From Paenibacillus helianthi (GTDB lineage: Bacteria; Bacillota; Bacilli; Paenibacillales; Paenibacillaceae), in assembly GCF_001909055.1 (NCBI RefSeq), contig NZ_LVWI01000048.1:62001-126000 (forward strand): a stretch of 64,000 bases of DNA, given 5' to 3'. Below the pieces are notes generated by a model, which saw nothing but the letters and a program-made list of their open reading frames with translations, was not told where the DNA came from and ran no database searches. The position numbers were made by a program, and so were the translations under genes. This document shows, piece after piece, positions 43,801 through 52,800 of the stretch (position 1 is its first letter; each line of letters begins with the position of its first letter).

Positions 43801-46800
43801 TTCACGGATAACGATACACCGGAGCGCCGGCCGATGTTCGTTAACTGCTGCCTATGCTCCATGTACTCATCCATATAACGGTTGGCGAACGCATAGTCGG
43901 CCTGTCCTCGGCTTCCCGCCACCGCCGCTATAGAAGAGAAGGCCACAAAAAATTCAAGCGGTTCTTCCTTGGTGACTTCATCCACATGGAAGATCCCGTT
44001 TACCTTGGGCGCAAGCACAGCCTGCAATTCTGCTTCGGACTTCCCTTTCACCAATGAATCCCTGGTGACTCCGGCGGCGTGGATCACACCGTGAACGGCC
44101 CCGTACCGCTGCCCGATGATCTGAAAGAGTCGGCGTGTATCCGCAGCGTCCGACAAGTCGCAGCTCAGATACGATATCTCGGCTGTCTCCCCAAGCTGTT
44201 CCAGCACCGCTTGCTTCTCCGAATTCAGCTCCGACCTTCCGGCCAGCACAAGGATGCAAGGGCGCAAGGACGCCAAATACCGGGCGAAGACGAGGCCCAG
44301 CCCGCCTGCTCCGCCGGTGATTACATATACCGGCCGCTCCTGTGCATGACTGCGGGGAGACGACCCGGCATGCTGGCGGATATCGGCATTCAGCCGAAGG
44401 CCGATATCCGCTTCCTCCAGCAGCCGCATCATCCGTATACCGCCGGTATACGCAATCTCCGCAAAGGATTGCTGAATGGCGTTTACTTCCCGATACAGCA
44501 GTTGAGCCAGCTCCGCAGCCTGCAGCCGGTCATGCACGCGGACCGTTCTATAGACCGCCTGCTTGCTCTCCAGGCAGACACTTTTGACAAAAGCGGCTGC
44601 GCAGGAGCTCTCCCATTCCGGATGCTGCCCCGTGTAAGCAAACAGAATCTTCGTTTGTTCACTCCCCCCCGCACCGGCTATTGCTTTGGTGAAGCAGAGC
44701 AGGCGCTGCGCCGAGCGGTGTACATGGTCCACGTTATAGCTGCCGGAAGCATCACCGGCGTTCGTCTCGCTCCATAACCACATGATCTGGAAGTCACGGA
44801 GACTGGACTCCCGAAGGGATTGGAAAAGTCTAAGGTATCCCTCCTGCTCCTCCAGGTTCAGCTCAAACCCCGATTCCGTTCTACGGAATGCAGTCCCCGG
44901 ACGCACCCGCACAATCGTAGAGTATGACTTGCTCAGCTCATCCCTTATATGCTCGAACCTTGCGTTGTCGTCGTCGAAGATAAGCAAGCTCCGTTTCATG
45001 GATGGCACTTGAATTGCCAGTTTAACCGGCTTCCATTGCTCCCGCACATACATAAGCCCCTTGTCTTCCGCCTGCTTCTTGGGGCCAGGCGTTCCGGTCA
45101 AGCGGAAGCCGTCCATCTGGGCCAAGCGGTTCCCGGACATATCGCAGATCGTAATGTCATATCCTGCGCTGCCCTTTACGGTGTATACCCAGCACTCATT
45201 CGGCAGGGCGCCATAGAATGCAATTTCCTCAATGGCAAACGGCAGCCCTGCTTGTTCGGCCGATTCTCCCCATGCCAGAGCGGCAACCGAATGCAGTGCC
45301 CCATCCCATATCGCCGGATGGCCCCCGCCGCCTTCATACTGCCGGCTTCCGGACGGCAGCTGGATATGGCCCAGTGCCTCAACCTCATTGTGATACAGCT
45401 CCGCCATAACCTGATAACCGGGGCCGTATTGAAGACCCCGATCATGGAGACCGGAATAAAGCTCGGCAGGGAAGATCAAGTTCAGGCACCGCTTTCTTAT
45501 CATTGAAAGATCGAGCGGATTGCCGGGGGCAGCGTTTCCATAGGACAGAGTACCTTTAAAGTGAACCGTCTGCTCTCCCTGGACGCCGGTAACAATGGTA
45601 TACTTCGCTTGGTTGCCGTCCGGGGTTAACATGATCGTCGCCTGTTTGCTTCCGGCCGTTACATCAAGGGGCGAGAACCACATTGCATGCTTCAGCCCTG
45701 CAACGATTGTCCCCGGCTTCGCCAGCGAGCCGGCCGACCTGGCCATCTCGATCATGGCCGCACCCGGAACAAGAACAGCTCCCTGCACAATATGATCCTG
45801 GATCAGAGCATTCTCCCTGTCGAAAAGCTTGGTATACGCCAGACCTTCAAAAGTGGATACATTCGCATCTATAAATGGCAGCAGAGTGTCGGCAGCTGTC
45901 GCCTCCACCGTTGCCTGAAGTGTGCAGCGGGTCTCTACCCAGTAACGTTCTCTGCTAAAGGGATAGGTCGGCAGCCGGACCGGACGGCGCTTCGAGTTCG
46001 AAAACAATTTTTTCCATGGAATTTCAGAGCCCTCCGTCCAGCTTCTGGCAATATCATTCAGACGGTCCCTGGCCGTTAGATCGACAAGCTCAGGGTCTAG
46101 GTCAAGTGCAGGAACCTGCCCGAACAGGAGCTTGTCCGCTGCACATCCGGAGTATAGCCCCGGCGCATCGCCGCCTTGAAGATACACATCCAGCAGATCG
46201 CTCAGTTCATTAAAATCCTCGCAGATGATAGCCAGCCGCTCCTCAAAGTGTTCACGGCCGGTCTGTAGCGTATAGACGAAATCCTGCAACGAGCAGCCCG
46301 CAACGCCGGCGCCTGTCCGAAGGGGTTGCAGAACTGCGGTTGCCGCCGCCCCTTCGCGTTGTCTTCTGGCATCCGCAATGAGCTTGTCCAGGCCGCCGAC
46401 CGTCAGACCGCCTGCCACATCGTGCAGATTCAGTTCAACCCCGAACCTCTGATTAATCCCGGATGCGAATTGCATGATGTCGGCCGCAGTGCCCAATACA
46501 TCTCCGAGCATTTCCCCTGCATCCAGCTGCTCCTGTCCGCCTCCGGTCACCGCCTCGATGTACTCCAGCAGCGAATAAGCCGCAGCCGGTTCCTCTGCGC
46601 CTGCCGCCGCTCCTTCCTGCAATCGCCGGATGTCCACAAATGCCTTCATGATACCTGCATACTCAGACAGCCGTTCCCTTGTCCTGGCGGAGAGCACCGC
46701 TATGGAAGCAGACTGTCTGTTATCGCTTGACCTTTTGCCGGAGACGGCTTGCTCCTCTGCATATTCCTCTATGACCAGGAAAGCGTTGGAGCCCCCTGCT

Positions 46801-49800
46801 CCAAAGGAGCTGATTCCCGCCCGGCGCGGATACCTCTCCTGCTTCCCGTTCACCGTGCGGACAGGCTGTCTCCATTCACTGCATTCGCGCTGAACGCGGA
46901 CCGGAGAATTCCGGAAATCGATTCTTGGATTTAACTGTTCAGCGTGCAGCGACGGTACCAGCATCTGCTCGCGCATTTGCAAGAGCACCTTCGTCAGTGC
47001 CGCAATCCCGGCCGCCGATTCAAGATGCCCCACATTCGACTTCACTGAGCCTATGGCACAGAAACCCTTATCCTCCGTAAAGGATGCGAACGCCCTGTTA
47101 ATGCCCTCGATTTCAATAGGGTCTCCCAGAGCGGTTCCGGTGCCGTGGGCTTCGAGATAGCTGATCGTGCGCGGGTCAATTCCCGACTCATGAAATGCCT
47201 GGCTCAGCAGCTCCGCCTGGGATACCGGGCTCGGAACGGTATATCCGTTGGTTTTGCCTCCATGGTTAAGCGAAGTACCCGCAATTACGCCATAGATGGA
47301 ATCTCCGTCCCGGACGGCTTGGGCCAGCGGCTTCAATAGCACGGCCCCTACGCCTTCACCCGGCACATACCCGTCTCCGCCTTCGCCGAAGCTGCGACAT
47401 CTTCCGTCCGTGGAGCCGAATTTGCCCTGGCTGACCAAAATATATTTATTGGGATGCGAGGCCACGTTCACTCCGCCGGCAAGCGCATAATCCGCCTCCC
47501 CGCGAGCAAGGCTGTCGCAGGCAAGCTTGATCGCAGTCAACGAAGAGGAGCACATAGTATCTACCGCCATGCTGGGACCTGTAAAATCCATTACGTACGA
47601 TACCCGGTTGGCAATGGAGGAGAAGCTTGAGGTCGGTTTCTCCCGTTCATCTCCTGAGGCGCCGTACAGCTGATACTGGCTCCACATCGCTCCCACATAT
47701 ACGCCTACCTTGGCTTTATCCAACGCTTTGCGCGTATAACCGGCGTCTTCCAGCGTTTCCCATGCACATTCCAGAAACAGCCTTTCCTGCGGGTCCATCA
47801 GCTCCGCTTCCTTGGGCGATATATTGAAAAAAAGCGGATCGAACTCCTCCATGCCGTCCAGAAAACCGCCCCATTTGGTATAGCTCTTCCCCTTCGCTTC
47901 CTTGTTCGGATCGAAGAAAGCGTGCAGATCCCAGCGGTCCGCCGGGATCTCGGCAATACAATCCCTGCCCGACTTTAGATTGTTCCAATAGTCTTCCAGG
48001 GTCCGGGCCATCGGATAACGTCCGCTAATCCCGATAATGGCAATCCGTTCATCCTTATCACCGTTCTTCCCTGTCCCGGCAGATTCAGCCAGGGAAGTCT
48101 CCTGCTCCTTGACCGCCGGGTCTCCTGCAGCTGCATCCTCCGGAAGAAAGCGTTCTCCTGTCTTCTGCTCAGGCTCCTTGACGGCGAGGTCCTCGGCTTC
48201 TCCGCACAGCTTCGCCGTCTGATCCGGGTATGCCTTCACTAAATAGACCCCCAGTTCCTTAAGATTGCGGTGCTCGAAGAATACCGTCTGCGGCAAGGCT
48301 CCAAATTGACTGATTAGCTCCCCCGTCATATTCATAATCATTAAAGAATTCAAGCCGTATTCATCCATGCTGCGCTGCGGCTGCACCTTCCCGGCCGGCA
48401 GGCGGGTCTCGGTGGCCACAAGGCCTATCAGCAGCTCTTCTACCCGCTTGAGCTTGACAGCGTCATCTTCCGGCGCTTTCACCGGCGCCTTCACCCCAGG
48501 AAGCGCCGAGAGCCGGTCATGCGGCCCGGCCGAAGCAGCTGCGTACGGTTGCAGCTGCTTCGGCCGCCCTCCCGGTTGAATGAACAGCCGGCTGGCTGTC
48601 CGCTGCAACAGAAGCTCGGGATCACCGGCCAGAACGGCAAGGCACGGATACGGAGACTGCAGCGCCTGTTCTAAGGCGGCTATTCCTGCTCGGCTGCCGA
48701 GCTCGGCCATCCCCAGCTCCATCCGCAGCTTCTTCTTGTACGCCTCCGTCAGCTGCAGACCTCCGTCTGCCCACAAGGGCCAATTCACCGCCAAGCTTTT
48801 GCCGGACCTTAAGCCGTTGAGACGCTTCTGCTCCCTTCCCGCTGCGAATTCGTCCATAAAGCGGTTGGCATAGGCATAATCGCTTTGACCGGCATTGCCG
48901 AACACAGACGAAATGGACGAGAACAGAACAAAGAACTCAAGATCATCGGAAGCAGTCAACTCATCAAGGTTCAAGGTGCCCCATACCTTCGATTGCAGCA
49001 CGGCATCGAAATCATGGCGCTCCTTATGAAACAATAAAGCATCACGGGTTACCCCCGCACAATGAAACACTCCCTGGATAGGTCCATAACGCTTCCGGCA
49101 TTCCTGCAGAGCGCTTCTGGCCTCCCTATAGCTGGCGATATCCCCTTGGATGTAATGGGCTTCGCCTGCAAATGTCTGTAATTGCTGCAGCCTGCGCTTT
49201 CGCACTTCATCCAGTTCGGAACGCCCGATGACGATGACCCGGCAGCCGGGATCAGCCAGCATGCGGCAGGCCAATTGATAGCCAATGCCCCCAAGACCGC
49301 CTGTAATCACGTATGTTCCACGGTAGACTGGCCCGGCTTCCGGCACTTGCCGCAGTTCAACGGACTCCATAACCTTAACGCTCCGCCCAGGCCCGGAGTA
49401 CATAACCTCCGAATCCCCGGACACCTCATTCAATTCATTGCTCAGCCTGGCATAACAGGCCGCCCAGTCCTTCCGCAGCAGATCAGGCTCCAGCATGACA
49501 CTTGTGGTGCGGAATCGCGGATTCTCTGCCGCCGCAGTCCGAAGGAAGGCGTTGACTCCCGCGTAGTGGGGATACGCATCGTTGTTCTCGCCGGAGTATG
49601 CATAGACCAGACGCACCGTCTCCGAGCTATATGGCCCATGCATATATGCTTTGGTTAACAGATACAACGAGTATACGCCTGCTTCCATATGAACAGAGGG
49701 GTCGCGGTACATGCCGGTATCCAGCGTCCATAAATGCAGGATTTCGTCAGGCCGGAAGCCGCGTTCGAATAATACGTCCATAAGTTTGCTGTAATCCGCA

Positions 49801-52800
49801 TATTCGCAGCCCACTTCGTACATTGTATCCGACAGCTGTCTCCATGACGTTCCCTGCTTGACAACTATGACCCGCTGCTCCGCAAGAGCGCCTGCTGGCA
49901 CCCGGTATTCCTCACTGCCGAATACCATTATGTTCTTGACGTTTGCAGCAGGAGACGATATGAGCAGTTCCTTACTCTTCCAGCGGCCTTCAAAAAACAG
50001 CACTTCCGGCTCCGCCGTTATATTGACAACCGTTTTCCCCGGTGTTGTTATCGCTTTGATTACAAAATCTTTCATGCTCAAACATAATTCACTCTGCTCG
50101 TCAAATACGTCGATATCAGCCTTAATTATTCCATGACCCGCTTCATTAGGGCGGTGGAGACGGATATGGGTCCAGCACTGTCGGCCTAGAGGCCGATAAA
50201 GCTCCAGCTGCCCCAGCATAAACGGCACATACGAATGATCCGCCTCGAACAGCTCGTCGAAGCCGCCCATAGCATGCATTGCCCCGTCCAGCATCTGGGG
50301 CAGCAGCTCATAATAGGGGGCTTCTCCGCCGGTCTGCCCTGCCTGTCCGTCCGGCAGCTCCAGCCGGGCCAGCAGTTCATTCCCGTTGTACGCGAGTGTC
50401 TTCACTACTTGATAGCCCGCGCCGTAGCGTATCCCCTTCTCCGCAAAGGAAGCATATAGCTCGCCAACCGGCCTCGACCGGGTGCATCTATCCAGAATTG
50501 AAGCGGTTTTCTCGTACCTTGCGGCTGACCGGGGAGCAACATCCGGCTCCAGCTTGCCTTGGCATACGGTCTGAGGGCCGTCGTCAGTCTGCTCCGTTAT
50601 CGTAAAATGAACAGCAGCTTCCCGCTCCGAGAGATGAATAGCCACCTGCTTTGATTCCCCGGTGAAGCGAAGCTCTTTTTTCCATACAATAGAAGAAATT
50701 AAGTGTATCTTCTGCTCGCAAGCAGACTCCCCGGCTGCCCTTGCCATCTCCAGCATGACCGCCGCCGGAAGTACAGCCGCCCCATGTATGACATGCTCCC
50801 GTACTTCGGCATCCTTCAGCGAAAAGACGGTTCTGAATCGTTGTTCCTTCAGCGTAGAGGCATTCTCCCCCAGGTAAGGGTGTAACTTCTGGTCAGGGTT
50901 GGCGTGTTTCTCTTCAAGCTGCACCTGCGGGCGGTTTTCCGACGTCCCTGCAATCCAATAGCTCTGACGTTCGAACGGGTAGACCGGCATGGAAATCCGG
51001 CCGAGGCGGCCGTCGCGCGGAATCAGGTTCCAGTCGATATCCTGTCCCTGAACGAACCATACAGCGATCTGACCGGCTATATTTCTGTACTCCTCCCGTT
51101 CAAGGCCTGCCTTGCCAAGTCTTCTGACAAGCGTGTCCTGCCGGTATGGGCCGTGCTCCTCTGCCTGCGCCTTCGCCTGAGGACGAAGATTGCTGTAAAT
51201 ATACGGCAGCTCCTCCCCGTTCAGAAAGGCTTCCAGCTTGCGCTTCAGATCGTGGTGGCCCGCCGCCACGAAGGCTGCACGGCAATCAAACATGCTCCGT
51301 CCCGCCTGCAGCGTATAGCCGATCTCGTCTAGGGTATAGCCACTCCCTTCCTTATCCAGCCAAACGGCCAATTCGCCTGCCTTGGCCATCAGTGCCCGTT
51401 TCGTTTTGGCAGAAAGCGGCACGATGTGGTACGGAAGTGAATCGCTGCCGCCCCGCGGGGCGTGCGGCACTTCTTCAACAACCAGATGCACGTTGGTTCC
51501 GCTGATGCCGAATGAACTGACTGCAGCCATTCGCGGGCCCTGAGCCTCCCAATCCTTAAGCGCCGTGTTGACATAGAAGGGGCTGCCGGCGAAATCAATA
51601 TGCTCATTAGCGTTTTTGAAATGCAGCGACGGGGGGAGTTTCTTGTGCTTCATTGCCAGCAGAACCTTTACCAGCCCGGCTACCCCGGAGCAAGCAATCG
51701 TGTGGCCGATGTTCGTCTTTACGGAACCGACCGCACAGTACCCCTTCCGATCCGTCCAGCCGGCGAATGCTTCCGTCAACGCCTTGATCTCGATCGGGTC
51801 CCCCAGCTTGGTGCCGGTTCCATGGGCTTCGATATACGAAATCCGTTCAGGATCAAGCTTGTACTTAGCATACAGATTTCGGATTAATTGCTGCTGCGAG
51901 GCAGCACTCGGAGCGGTTATTCCATTGGTTTTGCCGTCCTGATTGATTCCGGAGGCAACGATTACCCCGTAAATGTGGTCCCCGTCCTCCAATGCCCGGT
52001 CCAGGCTTTTCAGAATGACGATTCCTACACCTTCGCCCGGCACCATCCCGTTGGCCTCATTATCGAATGCCTTGCATTGTCCATCCGGGGAGAACATCCC
52101 CATACTGGAGGACTGATAATACAGCGCCGGAGACGACATCACGGACACGCCTCCTGCAAAAGCCATCTCTGACTCGCCCGCCGCAATGTCGGAGCAAGCC
52201 AAATGGATGGCGGTAAGCGAAGAAGAGCAGGCGGTATCCACCGTTATGCATGGACCCTTCAGATTGAGATAATACGAAATCCGGGCTGACAGAATGGCGT
52301 TATCATTGCCCATGGTCGTGTAATGATCGTGGGGAAGCTGCCGGTCGCGGATCAACTGGACATAATCCCCCGGCCTTCCGCCAATGTATACGCCAACCGC
52401 CTTATCGCTAAGCTCCTTTTCCTGATAGCCCGCATCTTCCATCGCCTTCCAGCACTCTTCGAGAATCAAGCGCTGCTGGGGGTCCATCATTTCGCTCTCC
52501 CGTGGAGAGATCCGAAAAAAATCCGAATCGAACTGGTCGATGCCCTGCATAAATCCGCCCCATTTGCTGGCAGACCGGAACGGCTTCTTCAGATCCGGGT
52601 CATAAAATGCCTCCATCTCCCATCTTCCTGCGGGAATCTCCGTTACGGAGCAGACGCCGGCGGCCAGATTGCTCCAATACTCTTCGGCATTCCGGGCCCC
52701 CGGAAATCTGCAGGACAAGCCGATTACGGCTACTTTTCTGTCAACCGGCTGCCGGCTCGTCGAGACGTCGTCCTCCGGCTTGGCCGGATCATCCGTTGCT

